64,000 nucleotides of DNA, taken from contig WPIO01000137.1 in the NCBI GenBank assembly GCA_009760855.2, forward strand, positions 870,001 to 934,000. The letters are read 5' to 3'. Shown here in pieces: positions 44,637 through 54,482 of this stretch. Below the pieces are notes generated by a model. The model worked only from the letters and a program-made list of their open reading frames with translations. It had not been told where the DNA came from and did no database searches. The stretch comes from Cristatella mucedo (lineage: Eukaryota; Bryozoa; Phylactolaemata; Cristatellidae). Every line of letters begins with the position of its first letter. The stretch's first letter is position 1. The position numbers and the translations under genes are program-made.

Positions 44637-44889
44637 CCGGAATTGGTACAGCCCCAAACGAGTCAAAGTAAAAGCATTTGGTCCTTGTTTGTAAGCTGCT
44701 ACCCAGTGATACATTGATTGCACGGATTTACCAGTGTTACAAATCCAGCATTCGGATTCTTTTGGTTTAATTCACAAAAGTTCATCACTTTCGAATACTC
44801 CTCTAAAATTCGGTATTCCAAGCTCGGTGACATAATTCAGAAATTCGGCGTCAGTTTGTGCTGAACTTTTGGATTTTCTTTAACTGTCA

Positions 44890-45125
44890 AGCGTTTCCTG
44901 CAGTTCAAGTAATAGGTCTTCTTTACCTACACACGAACCTATAGGACGGCCATGTGTCCTGCGCCTGTTTCGACACCAGAACGTAGTTTAACAAACTTTG
45001 ATTTCTTGTATTCTCAGATTGCACAGATTGCTTTAAACATTCGTCATGGTTCTTTTAGTCCTTGAATTTCAGTGCATTCGGTATCAAGATTGTCAGTATG
45101 CTTTTTACACTTCAAACAGTAAATA
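44890..45125 (-). pseudogene. Zinc-ribbon (DUF5679-like) segment of the Polinton
   Basis: The minus strand at about 45125-45000 reads YCLKCKKHTDNLD, then a decayed second half (ICAI-stop-EYKKSKFVK), matching the CxxC...CxxC pattern YC.KCK..T.N.......G.C..C..KKSKFVK. This small ribbon is common in Polinton-like and large DNA virus genes. Two stops lie in the second half, one taking the place of its last Cys. It lies just upstream of the protease on the same strand, and whether it was fused to it is unclear. Confidence 0.6.
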
Positions 45126-45214
45126 ATTGCTTCCATTTCTATTTAATATAAACACTTTTTAGGATATAGTGTTACTAAAGGTTCGCGCGTTTAGTTTTGG
45201 ACAAGATTCAGTAA

Positions 45215-45840
45215 CAGGTCACAAAGAGCCTTTGTCTAGTGTGCCAATTCCTGTTTAGTACTTGGACCTAGTGGCTCTGGAAAGTCTCGGATAATAATGA
45301 ATTGGATCTTCTACTGAATGTTAAATTATAATAATGGTACCACAATTGCTTCTAGCCTCGATCAAAAGTTATACGTGGCCTTGAAAACAATAACAGATAG
45401 CACTGCATAAGGAGCTTATGTTTCGGTTGACGGCATCGAGCCAATACCAGAAGTTGACTCGTATAAAAACTGCAAAAATGTTGTTGTTCTAGATTAATTA
45501 AAGACAGAAGACCAAGCGAAGATACAATATTATTTTACAAGAGGAAGAAATTAAGGACTAAAAATCTTTTATCTTGCAAAAGGTTTTACTAGCATACCAA
45601 GGCGAGAAATAAGAACAAACGTAAACATGGTAATAATTTTTCAACAGAATGCAACAGATACCGAATATATCAGGGAAGCATATATAGGCGACATAGATCG
45701 CAAGCAATTTCATGATTGGGTTAACTCTTGCACAAGGAACATCCCTTTGGTTACTGTGTAGTTGACTTATCCAAAATAGAATCAGAGGGTAGATTTTGGT
45801 CTATTGATTCTAATGGAGTTGATAACGATATTTAACGAAA
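45215..45840 (+). pseudogene. Polinton A32/FtsK-type genome-packaging ATPase (broken)
   Basis: This motor would pump DNA into the capsid. Walker A is intact: GPSGSGKSR at 45264-45290. Later come SVDGIEPIPE and Walker B NVVVLD at 45477-45494, where the next codon is TAA (45495). Then IQYYFTRGR, IFYLAKGFTSIPR, VIIFQQNATD, IGDIDRKQF and GYCVVDLS...FWSID, in the order seen in Polinton ATPases. At least two in-frame stops, frame changes before position 45410, and another at about 45735 inactivate it. Its strand is opposite to that of the neighbouring protease, giving a divergent layout. The start is uncertain. Confidence 0.9.
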
Positions 45841-45859
45841 AGGAGTAGTAGATTTAGGA

Positions 45860-46390
45860 CAATGTTAAATTTTAAGATTTATTCTAAGCCTGGGAAATAT
45901 CAAGACAGTGTGCAAGAAGCACTGGACGACTAAAAAAGACTTCGTGATTTCCAATACTTGTTCGACTCAACGGAAATTTAAAACGATCTAGAAGTTCAGA
46001 GACTTCAAGTAGAAATTGCGACAAGAGATACTGTTAAAACTCATTCAGAACAGCGGGCATTAGAAGGAGAAACATTCAAATCTGGTTATGTTGTTATTGA
46101 GAAACTTAAGAAAATTAGACCTGGTCTTGCTAAACAAATGGAAAAAGTGCCGTCAAGTTTGAAGGCCTGGCCCGATTAGTCTCTAACTATTGGCAGAGTT
46201 GCGAAAGCTATTCGTGAAAAGAAACGCAAAAGAGCAATACAAATCGGAAACGCTGCGAAAACTAATGCTTCCAGTGAGCGAACTAAAAATGCTATTGATG
46301 CCCTGGAGAAGGAGATAAGTGATCAATTAGATATTAATCCAAGCACCAGAACTCAAAAACATCTCGTGCCAAGGTACATAGCGTTTTAGA
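45860..46390 (+). pseudogene. Charged, probably helical Polinton protein with internal stops
   Basis: One plus-strand frame runs about 175 codons directly behind the ATPase, with three internal stops (about 45930, 45980 and 46177). It is rich in Glu/Lys/Arg, with heptad-like stretches (EVQRLQVEIATRD, NAIDALEKEISDQL) suggesting a coiled coil. No family was recognised. Confidence 0.5.
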
Positions 46391-46619
46391 TAATTTGACA
46401 CTAGGAAGATAATCCTCCAGAGTTAGAATAATCTTACCGATAAGAAGTAGAAGATTGAAGAAGAAGCAAGATTATCAAGAAGCAAGACAGAAGAAGACGT
46501 GAAGAAAACGTTAAAGGCATTCACCAGAAACTATCCATTGAAGACCCTAAACGCATACAGCTAAAACAAAAGCAGCGAACTAATCTAGTTTGCTTGCGTC
46601 GTCGATAGAAAGTACCCCG
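46391..46619. other. Polinton spacer
   Basis: Lys/Arg-rich broken frames. No domain was recognised. Confidence 0.35.
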
Positions 46620-47735
46620 ATGAGTGAACAACCTAGAATTCCAGTATTTGCAATAAGTGAAAGTAGTAGCTTTGGCTAAGGAGTGAAAGAAATTTTGTTG
46701 ATTGCCAAATATGAAGCAGACGTACTTGCGAAACTAGAGCTATGGTTTCGCGAGCTTGCTGCGGGAAACAGGATTAATAAGTTTGATTAGCTCTGCTTTA
46801 GATTACCTTGATATATCATAAAAAGCCCCCAAAAAAATTGCTGAAATCAATAAACCTTCGAAACCATAAGGATACGTTTATAACATTTCCGGGACAACAA
46901 ATCCTGTTAGAATCCGAATAGATGACACAGTTATGCTAAGTAGCAAGAAATATAAGATGTGTTTCAAAAAATGCGCAGGAAATAATTCAGTGAAGGACAT
47001 GACAACTTCAAATTATGCTTTTGTTAATAGAGTTTTCGATAAATCAGATCAAGCAATAACAATTAGGCTTGAAATTTATTCGGCAGTTTCAGATGATGTA
47101 AACGTTGGAATTGCAGACACAATAAATAATTCAGTCACTCATTCAGAAGCAACAACAAATGATACAATTAAGCTTTGAATTAATACATTTACTTCTAATA
47201 TGTGGACTAAGATGCCTGTTGGTTGGACTTTTCTTGATAGCAAACCAGGCATTTCTGGGCTACTTGGATTCACTAGCTCTGCGTACACAACAGTTCCCAA
47301 TTTCGGAACACTTTATCCAAGTTTTACGGACCAGGTATCCTGCGTGCCGAACACAAACTTTGCCTCTGACAATGAACTAGTTATTTCTGATGTTAACTTA
47401 ATTGTTGTGCACTGCAATTAGGTGGCAACTGGTTCAAGTAACATCAGCGGGAAGCAATCTCATGTTCTTAGAAGTCTTGCTTACAACCTTCATCCTTGGG
47501 AGCAGACAGTATACGAGCCTAATACAATTAAGTACCACGAAGGCGATGGAGAAACAGCTTCAGGTATTGAGATTACTGTTACGAATAAAGATATAAAAAT
47601 TTTAGACTTTGGTTAAAAGCAATTTAAAGTTGTGATAGAAGTTTTTGAAGTAGAATACAGGAATGTCTATGAGGTTGACTGGAAAAACTGGTTCCGATTC
47701 AAAAACATTAGGTTTGCCAATAAATATAAATAATA
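46620..47735 (+). pseudogene. Polinton virion-type protein, probably capsid-related (broken)
   Basis: It begins MSEQPRIPVFAISESSSFG at 46621 (TAA follows) and passes through frame changes. From about 46870 there are long open beta-rich segments (46933-47178, 47200-47421, 47422-47616) joined across a stop and a frameshift. Asn/Thr/Ser-rich strands, GKQSHVLRSLAYNL and NLHPWEQTVYEPNTIKYH, suggest a jelly-roll-like structural protein, as does its place among capsid genes. The family identity is not certain. It could be a minor capsid protein or a second penton-like protein. Confidence 0.5.
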
Positions 47736-47819
47736 AATATAAATAAGTAAATAAATAATTATAAAATTTTATTAAACCTTAAGGAAAAAAGCTTTATCAA
47801 GGTTGGTCGTATAAGAGTA

Positions 47820-48585
47820 GAGTTGGTTTGTACTAACAAAGTAATCTTGAATGTCGTGAAATATTTTTGTGATACACTGTGGTACAGAAGATCGATGGTT
47901 GATCCAATATTAGTTTCAATTAAAGTTCCGTCTGGTTATTATGATTCAACAAAAATAACGAATACATTGAATTCGTTGCTTAAGAACTGGCTCGATTCTA
48001 AAAGCAGGAATTTGACCGACTTATTTGAGCCAAGTAAAAAAGTGACACTGGAATTAGATTTTCCGTTGATACAGATGATAGAATCATAATGCAAGTCGTT
48101 GGAGATTTCGTTGTGTTACTTGGCAGTAACACTTCCGGAGTATCTGCATCAATCGGAGACGCACTTGGATTTAATTTTACGAACAGGGTTTCTTTGATAT
48201 TGCAATGGCTGGAGGGACAACATACGAAGCAATTGAAAAGGCGATGTACTTTTCTGGCACTTATAAAGCATTGAACAGAATGAGTTTGCCTGATAACAGA
48301 GAAGTTAAGTGGATTAGCGTTAATTGCGACTTAGTTATTCCAGAAATTAACTAATTAGAATACCAAGCAGGGTTCCTTCAGCAGTGTTTTTCGTTGTTAA
48401 CTATTGATATAGCAGAAATAAATACTGGAGACAAAGTTGATACTCGTTTGCCAAACATAGTTTTTTTGTAAACAAGAGGAGATATAGAGGCGATAGGTAC
48501 TTTCAAAATTAGTTTAACAGATCAAAATGGAAACCAGGCTAGTGCTGTGTCTGATGCAATGATGAAAATAGAAGTTTCAAGATAG
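47820..48585 (+). pseudogene. Penton-like (single jelly-roll) capsid protein of the Polinton
   Basis: Plus strand. VDPILVSIKVPSGYYDSTK at about 47897-47955 matches the 'PPGYY.S...L...LN' opening of Polinton penton proteins (the F54H12.2-like group). Then come LNSLLKNW, VTLELDF, a frame change to IGDALGFNF, and a C-terminal part with TRGDIEAIGTFKISLTDQNG ending in stops at about 48584. Penton proteins form the capsid vertices. Stops and two or three frame changes are present. The assignment rests on the GYY and LGF signature order and the gene neighbourhood. Confidence 0.65.
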
Positions 48586-48597
48586 TATAGAAGAATG

Positions 48598-49195
48598 GTA
48601 AGTTATGCTAGAGTTGGGCATGGTAAGATTGGAGGAGGAAAGTATGGCTCTGGCGTCCTTGATAAAGTTGGTGACGGTATTGGCAAACTTGCTCCGATAT
48701 CTCTGGAATGACTAATATTGGTGCAACAATTTCGAACAAAGGCATCGAAGTGCATCAACCGTGTAAACTGATTGAATTGCAAACGAAGAAAGAAAGAAAA
48801 AGTTGACCGAGGGTCAAGGCCTTGAAACGACGAAAGCTTGACGACAAACTTGAGGAAGAGAAGCAAAGGAAGGAGCTTCAATGTGACCTAGAAAAACGCA
48901 CAAAAAAATAAGAAGAGGACTACGACCGCAAGATGAAAGAGATGAACCTTGAAATCAAACGTACTGTGCTTAAGAAGATGAAACAAAAAAGAAGTGGAAA
49001 GCGAAAGTTGAAATTGAGCCAGAAGTAGAGGAGTATTCAGGAACGCTGCAGGAGAATGATCATAAAGCGTGCAAAGAAATCGAGAAAGTAATCAATGAGA
49101 AATCCGTAGCTGCAAAGGAAACCCCTTTCGTGCCAGTTCCTAAAGTTAGAGGAAGGGCAGGTGGTTACGGGGAGTAGTGAAAATATTTGGAGCCG
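48598..49195 (+). pseudogene. Gly-rich / coiled-coil basic Polinton protein
   Basis: It opens MVSYARVGHGKIGGGKYGSG at 48598. After a frame change comes a strongly charged helical segment (about 48825-48990, DDKLEEEKQRKELQCDLEK) and a basic C-terminal part. A small core or minor capsid protein between penton and major capsid genes would fit. No homology was recognised. Confidence 0.4.
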
Positions 49196-49243
49196 GCCTT
49201 TACATGCAAAGCAGAAAATTAATTGTTTACTATATAAAAAACT

Positions 49244-50836
49244 ATGGCTAGTGTTCCGATTGACACAACAATTTGGAGTTTAGTGAACTAGGTTTGCCAA
49301 AGTTCCCTTCAGTAACTACCAGTATCGTGACTTTAAAAAAACGAACGGTTCCGAAATAGACATGATTGCCAATAGTTTGGTAACTTTTACTGTACCAGGA
49401 GAATACAATTTGCGTTATGTACTGTCAGATTCTTATTTGGTACTTAAGGAGAAAATGCAAGTTCAAACCATTGCAAATAAAGCTTACGCGGCACCTACGA
49501 GAACACTTGCAGTAGGCCGTATTAATAACGCAGGAGCTTGGATGTTTAGCTCAACAAAAGTTAGATTGGGTGCCGAAGAGACTGAAAGTTTAGCTTTGCA
49601 ACAAGGTCCTGGAACGGTTTCCATCATAATGGGCCTACTAACTTACCCAAACGACTACAATAGAACGGAACGACCCGCAACAGGTTGGAGAAAGTACGAC
49701 TCTAGTTCGATAGACGATGCGTACAGAAACCTAGGAAATTATACCATATGTCCAGCTGCGACTGGAGCAGCTACTTTGAATACTGGGTTCGTTTACATAA
49801 GAGGTCTTACTAGTAATCTTGTTGATAACAGCAGAGCGTTCAGTACTTCGCTGCCGATTTCTAGATTTTCATGATTCTGAGCTGATATGAACAGAATACT
49901 CTACAACATTCCTTTTCCTCTAGAACTTACTCACGTAGGTGGATCAGACTACGCCGCTATAATAACCGGGGCAACAGAAGAAGCAGGTAATACTACTAAT
50001 ACGCTGTACACGAGATGTGCAGGAACAGCAGCAACAGGTGTAGGAGTTGCGGGTGATGAAAATTGGACCGCTTTCAGGATTAACATGTTAAAAATTAGAC
50101 TTGTGACTGCGTTACTACTGTTCTTAGAATTGAAGTATCAACGCTAAGAAAAAATCTCAAGCGTGCGCATGGCAAGAAACTTAAACTGAATTACAGAGTT
50201 AGACGTTATTAAAACATGACACTAACTAACTTGAACCAAGGGCTGAAATATACTCGAACGTTATCAGTTCAGAATACTATTGACAATTTTAGATGGCTAG
50301 TCGTTGCAGCACAAAACATTAATAAATACAATGACTTCACGCACAATCCTTGTACGTGAAGTCATTGTATTTGTTAATGTTTAATTTTTTACTTGTTTAA
50401 TTTAATAATGTGTTAATGTTTAATTGTTTACTTACAATGACGGCAATATTAAGAACATTGTAGTATTGAACACTGGTTGTAATCAATATCCATCTTTAGT
50501 TAGAAGGAGTTATGCCAAAGGGGGAAAATGTACAACTGAATATCTTGATTTTACACAATCCAGGAAACAATGCCTCTGCCTTAATGAAGTTACTGGATCT
50601 GTTGGCGTTACTTATCCTGGAAGGTGAACGATGCATTAAATTCGCGTAATTGACTTAAAATAAAACGATTAACATTTAAGAAATACTACTAGACAATGAT
50701 GTTACAATTGAATTCAATGAGTTAGTCGCAGCTGGTACAACTGCTATAGTTCATTACTTGACTATCTGCGAGAACACAGCAGAGTTAGCGTCTAACGGTA
50801 ACGGAAGCCTGCTTTATAGGATCATGGGTATTTGAC
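49244..50836 (+). pseudogene. Major capsid protein (double-jelly-roll type) of the Polinton
   Basis: ATG at 49244 (MASVPIDTTIW). A stop at 49289 is followed by a second frame (FAKVPFSNYQYRDF) and a 170-codon intact segment at 49362-49874 with SLVTFTVPGEYNLRYVLSDS, NNAGAWMFSSTKVRLGAEE and MGLLTYPNDYNR. It then gives LPISRF, and after a frame change NRILYNIPFPLELTHVGG, IVVLNTGCNQYPS and LTICENTAELASN, ending TGA at about 50834. Segment order matches double-jelly-roll capsid proteins of Polinton/adintovirus type, and the length (~530 codons) is usual. An ~85 bp insertion with an inverted repeat interrupts it at about 50355-50440. It is the best-preserved gene of the element. Confidence 0.8.
50315..50381. 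repeat. Inverted repeat (27 bp arms) inside the capsid gene
   Basis: Arm 50315-50341 (AACATTAATAAATACAATGA and onward) pairs with 50355-50381 with one mismatch across a 13-nt loop. The left arm is capsid-coding sequence. The right arm begins the ~85 bp non-coding insertion, which also holds a duplicated TTAATGTTTAATT word. This looks like a templated inverted duplication. Confidence 0.85.
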
Positions 50837-50899
50837 AATATCGATACTAAATAAAATTTTAACAAGATATACAATGGAAAACTTGATTTTGTGTAAGGT

Positions 50900-51475
50900 T
50901 TGGAGGAATGGAAAAATGCGATTACTTTGAAAATTGGTGGCTCCGAAGTTCATTCTTCGCTTGGTTCGGGCGTTTGGTGTTTGGTGGTAAGCGCGAAACA
51001 GATGTCGAATTAATGGCGACGCGCAAACTAAAAAAATACATAGCGAATAACTCAGGACAATTTTTTCCCGCCGATGCTGTTTGGTATAGTATTTCAGTAA
51101 ATTGCTGCTAAATTCTTAGAAACGAAATTTGGAACTAAGCTTGATAATGCAACTGGTTGATTTAGTCGCGATGGTGTTTACGGGTACTCACCTGATGGAA
51201 TAGTAAAAGGGCACACTTTAGTTGAAATAAAACGTTTGTGGAGCATGCAAATGCAAGATGGAGATATTCACAAGCAGTATCATGCGCAGTGTTTGCTTGG
51301 ACTTCACGTTTTAGGACTACTAGATTGTATTTACTCCGAATTTGAATTTTTAGTACCAGGCCTAAACTGTGAAGAGGCTCCAGTCACATACGTTGCTTCC
51401 GAAAATGTTAGAATTCCTACAACTCACGATATTGATAAGCCTGTGAGGTACCCGATGTTTATTCTTCTTTAGTAG
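50900..51475 (+). pseudogene. YqaJ/lambda-exonuclease-like nuclease (PD-(D/E)XK)
   Basis: Plus strand. AAKFLETKFGTKLDNATG then, after a TGA, FSRDGVYGYSPDGIV (SPDGIV at 51188-51205), LVEIKRLW (VEIK at 51221-51232) and IHKQYHAQCLLGL. This is the catalytic arrangement of the YqaJ/alkaline-exonuclease superfamily: the Asp of SPDG, the E.K pair, then Gln-containing helix Y..Q.Q..L. Such nucleases process DNA ends for recombination with a single-strand annealing partner. No partner was recognised here. The N-terminal part (50908-51111) is open but unrecognised. One stop and one frame change break it. Confidence 0.75.
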
Positions 51476-51479
51476 CAAA

Positions 51480-51712
51480 GGAAGGATATTTTGATTTCGA
51501 ATTTGACTTGATCAGTAAGTATGATAGATTTAATAATACAGTTAAACCTGGATTGGATATAAAGTTTTACGTTAGAAGATCACTTCAGCAAATTTTTGAT
51601 GAGCCCGATCCTGGTAGATTTTCTTGCATTGTTCCAGTCGTTGGAGAAGTGCTTTACAGGTCTAAAGTTTTAATAGCAAATTATATAGATAAATCGCAAA
51701 GTAACTCTTAGC
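51480..51712 (+). other. Short unrecognised Polinton frame
   Basis: A 67-codon open frame (51508-51711), extended upstream in the same phase by KEGYFDFEFDLISKYD. No domain was recognised. It could be the C-terminus of the nuclease gene product or a separate small protein. Confidence 0.35.
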
Positions 51713-51719
51713 GGTTAGT

Positions 51720-52547
51720 TTACAAATTTAATGTACATTTGTTATCCAATCTTTCTGCAAATGTAAATCGCTTGATAAATCTCGCAGACCCAGTTAATGA
51801 TACCGATGCTGTTGCAAAAATCTCACGTGGATGCCAATTTTCTAGTTACTGGAAATGGATCTACTGATTTCAATGGTGCAGCTGCTACTAATAATGGGCC
51901 TGGAACAAATCCGACAGATGCGGTTAACGTTTCCCAAATTAGCAATTATGTTACTAAATCAGGTGATACAATGAAAGGAGACTTAAATATTAACGGCTTT
52001 GCTAATTCTTCAGCTCATTGGAAAGCTAGCACTTCTACTCCTACTGTGCTGCCGGATTATTTTTGTGTTAGTTATCGTGGCATTAATCGAGATGCTTTAT
52101 TGTATGGTAGCCCTGCAGCAACCACGCTAAATATGCAAAATAAATCCATAGTTAATTTTCTTATACTGTTAATCATGATGGTGCTCCGACGACAAACTAT
52201 GTTGACAAATCAGTAAATAAAATAATAGCAGTGATACAGATTTCGATGAATCCGAAGTTTTTGAACTCGATTAGAAAGACTAGTACTAACTATTCTTGGA
52301 ATAGTAAAACAGGGCTGCCGTTTACAATGCTTAGCGTGATAGCTTTGGGAAAAGCGAATCGTGTTTATTTGCGGCCCAGCTCTGATGCTTCGGTTGTTTC
52401 TGGTGAAATACGGGCAATAAATACTGTAAGCACCGGAACGGACTTTAAATGTTATGCGTTCTTTTCTAGATTGCTGACTTATTATTACTTTATTGATAAT
52501 CTAGGTAAATTCAAGGTCAATCGGCTTGTAAGTTATGTACTGACATG
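51720..52547 (+). pseudogene. Phage-tail-fibre-like repeat protein in the Polinton
   Basis: Plus strand. The motif 'I.NL.DPVN..DAV.K..VD' occurs three times: RLINLADPVNDTDAVAK (about 51769-51820), NPTDAVNVSQISNYVTKSGD with DTMKGDLNI (about 51910-52000), and NHDGAPTTNYVDKSVNK (about 52172-52215). This signature is typical of phage tail fibres and viral attachment fibres that form trimers (DPv...DAv.K.Yvd plus sGDtM.GdLdm.g..I). The C-terminal part (52231-52548) is a separate frame with no recognised domain, perhaps the knob. Frame changes break it. Confidence 0.75.
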
Positions 52548-53046
52548 AACAATAATAATAATAATAATTCACTTGATAAAGCGCCCTCAGAGAACTCAAT
52601 CTCTCTCTAGGCGCTTTACATTTGCTGTAAAGGGAAATGCAATTGAATGGTAAGTAAAATCATGCTTGAAAAGCAAACGAAATGAATAATATGGTTAGGG
52701 GTGACATGCACAGGGTCAGCATGCAAATGTGGTTAGTGGCAGCATGCACAGTGTCAGCACGCATAAGCACATCAAGGACGAATCACAGGGACCCACTAAA
52801 TGCTGTCCTAAATTGGTGTGTTTTTAGGTTCCTTTTAAATGTGGTCAGGTCAGGGGATGTTTTGACGCAGGTCGGGAGGGAGTTTAAGGCTTTGGGAGCA
52901 TTTGAACTAAATGGACGGTCTCCAAAGGATTTAAGGTTTGTATGAGGTATTTCTAGACTGTTGGATTCCGAAAAGCGGGTGGTACGATGCTTGGCCTGAT
53001 AGGGTAGTATATCTGACAGATAGGCTGGAGCCATAGAATGAAGGGA
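52548..53046 (-). mobile_element. LINE family A 3' part inserted in the Polinton
   Basis: ATA tail, hairpin, complete 3' UTR, then a minus-strand open C-terminal segment (SLHSMAPAYLSDILPYQAKH and ALNSLPTCVKTSPDL). It is cleanly truncated at 53046, beyond which Polinton-like AT-rich sequence resumes. Confidence 0.93.
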
Positions 53047-53069
53047 CAATAAAGATGTAACAGCAGTAC

Positions 53070-53395
53070 TAATAGTTCCTGTAGTTTTTTTGCTTTACGC
53101 TTGCCTTTGATTTTAGAAAACAGCCATGCAATGATTGTGACTTTTTTATGGACGGCATACTGGTGATAATGATAGAATTCCGATCACCAGTTTTATAATG
53201 CTTCTTAGTAAGGGAATACATCTTTAATAATATGGATCTGGTAAAATGATTTGTAGCATAATGGCAATCTGCAAAAGTTATTATCTTGTTGTTTGGCAGG
53301 TTGCTGGAGTCAAATTCTGTTTCCGTTGAATCGAGTTCGCACAGATCACAACGTAATTCATCTTTTAGCTTTGATCTTCTATTTTTTTACTCTTC
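53070..53395 (-). other. Unrecognised open frame with CxxC in the Polinton
   Basis: A minus-strand frame of about 107 codons without a stop, ending TAG at about 53071. It contains LRCDLCELDSTETEF and FADCHYATNHF, a possible zinc-binding Cys/His set, then a basic tail. It lacks an obvious ATG. It lies between the LINE and the integrase and may be the remnant of an accessory gene cut by the LINE. Confidence 0.4.
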
Positions 53396-53529
53396 GGATG
53401 ATCGGTTTCCAGGTACTCTTTCTCCGTTAATGTTTGACCTTAAACTTCGCAAAGTATTTCCGTTTTATACAAAATGTCATTCTTAACTTGAAATGAGAGA
53501 AAAAAAGAAAGTACATAAAACCTGGATTC

Positions 53530-54340
53530 AGATATAAGCCAGGTATTCAAACCAAGGCCAATAGGAATTCCTCATGGTTTCTTTGACGCAGTAGTGCCTA
53601 AAGAAAGTCATCAAGCAGATATTCTGTATATGCCAACTGATTCGGGATATTAGTACGCATTAGGTGTAATCAAGGTTGCTAATAAGTATAAAGCCTCAAG
53701 GGCACTTAAAACAAAATCATCGAAAGAAGTAACACGACCGATAGTTGGTATCTACTCAAAGGGACATTTATAGTGGCGAAAGAATGTAACAGTAGATCCT
53801 GGTTCTAAGTTTAAAAAAAATTCAAGATTGAAATGAATAATCATGGAACGCGTTTTATAGAAGAGACTATCAAGAAAAGTGTTGGGTTAGTTGAGAGCAA
53901 GAATTGAAAGATAGCAGAAAGAGCTTTCATTGCACAGCATGAAAAGGAATAAACAAATCTGAACAAAGAAGATCATGCTAAAAACAAGGAGTGGATTAAT
54001 AATCTACCAAATATTTTATATTACCACAATAAAAAATTACAAGAACAACCGGAGAAGAACCAGCAAAAGCTATAAAAAAGAAATAGTCGAACAAAAGTAA
54101 CCGGGATACCGTAGAAAAGTAGGAAAACAAGAAGACTTATTAGAACTTGTCATTCGAACTTTTGAGCAGCTGTTAGATATTTACTAGAACCGTGCGAAGG
54201 AGAACAATTAAAAAAAGATGAAGAGCTATGGATCCGATGCGGAGTTTAAAAAGTATGCGATGGTTAGAATACTAGCAGTGAAAGACCAGCCTGCTAGATA
54301 TTTCCCATACATACCGTATAAAGAAAAGTTTCGTTAGAGA
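53530..54340 (+). pseudogene. Polinton retroviral-type integrase (broken)
   Basis: This would insert the element into host DNA. Plus strand. FKPRPIGIPHGFFDAVVPK, then HQADILYMPTD with the first catalytic Asp at 53618-53620, YALGVIKVANKYKASR, KSSKEV and YSKGHL. The second Asp in VDPGSKFK is at 53795-53797. The presumed Glu in AERAF is at 53917-53919. EWINNLPNIL and TRTTGEEPAKAIKKK follow, then YLLEPCEGEQ. This order is that of Polinton integrases, including a D-D-E triad. Internal TAG codons at about 53651 and 53771 and several frame changes inactivate it. It sits at the right end opposite the polymerase, as expected. Confidence 0.92.
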
Positions 54341-54482
54341 ATAATTGCAACTAATCAAACAGTACCTTCTTTTAAGCAACTTCTATTTCATTTGCTTTAA
54401 AAAAATCTTTACATTTTTCTCTAGTTATGAATTCATCCGACGAAGCGTCAGCTATCTTTGGCGTAAACTTTGCATTTCATAA

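Larger units (their letters stand above)
43790..44885 (-). pseudogene. Polinton adenain-type cysteine protease, split by a foldback element
   Basis: This is the maturation protease of adenovirus-like virions. On the minus strand, 44885-44640 reads LGIPNFRGVFESDELL, then a TGA, then MYHWVAAYK (His-Trp codons at 44703-44708 give the catalytic His), and, one frame over, FDSFG at 44653-44667. A ~0.7 kb insertion follows. The gene resumes at about 43930 with LQPPEIVGYFG and QDYNEANCELRCLMF. The Cys codon at 43840-43842 is the candidate nucleophile. The usual next Gly is Glu here. This order (FRGVF..DEL, HWVA, FDSFG, PPEI, Q-N-C) is characteristic of Polinton/adintovirus adenain. One stop, one frameshift and the insertion inactivate it. 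About 43530-43790 stays open downstream without a recognised domain. Confidence 0.88.
37450..54482 (+). mobile_element. Degenerate Maverick/Polinton (adintovirus-like) element, ~17 kb
   Basis: The span carries remnants of all the hallmark genes: type B DNA polymerase at the left, retroviral-type integrase at the right, and between them adenain-type protease, A32/FtsK packaging ATPase, a penton-like and a double-jelly-roll-like capsid protein. Maverick/Polinton elements are 15-20 kb integrating virus-like transposons with protein-primed replication. This copy is dead: each long gene has stops or frameshifts, and younger LINE, SINE and foldback elements interrupt it. The protease side is on the opposite strand to the rest. 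I could not find matching terminal inverted repeats, so both ends are approximate. The left end is set by the GC drop, the right end by the end of integrase similarity. Confidence 0.9.

Noticed and set aside
45480-47700. An alternative genetic code explaining the in-frame stops
   Set aside because: TAA, TAG and TGA all occur at unrelated conserved positions and frameshifts are as common as stops. Decay is simpler.
39300-54480. Integrated bacteriophage or bacterial contamination (HNH, fibre, YqaJ)
   Set aside because: The same stretch has eukaryotic Polinton polymerase, adenain and integrase, and contains host LINEs and SINEs.
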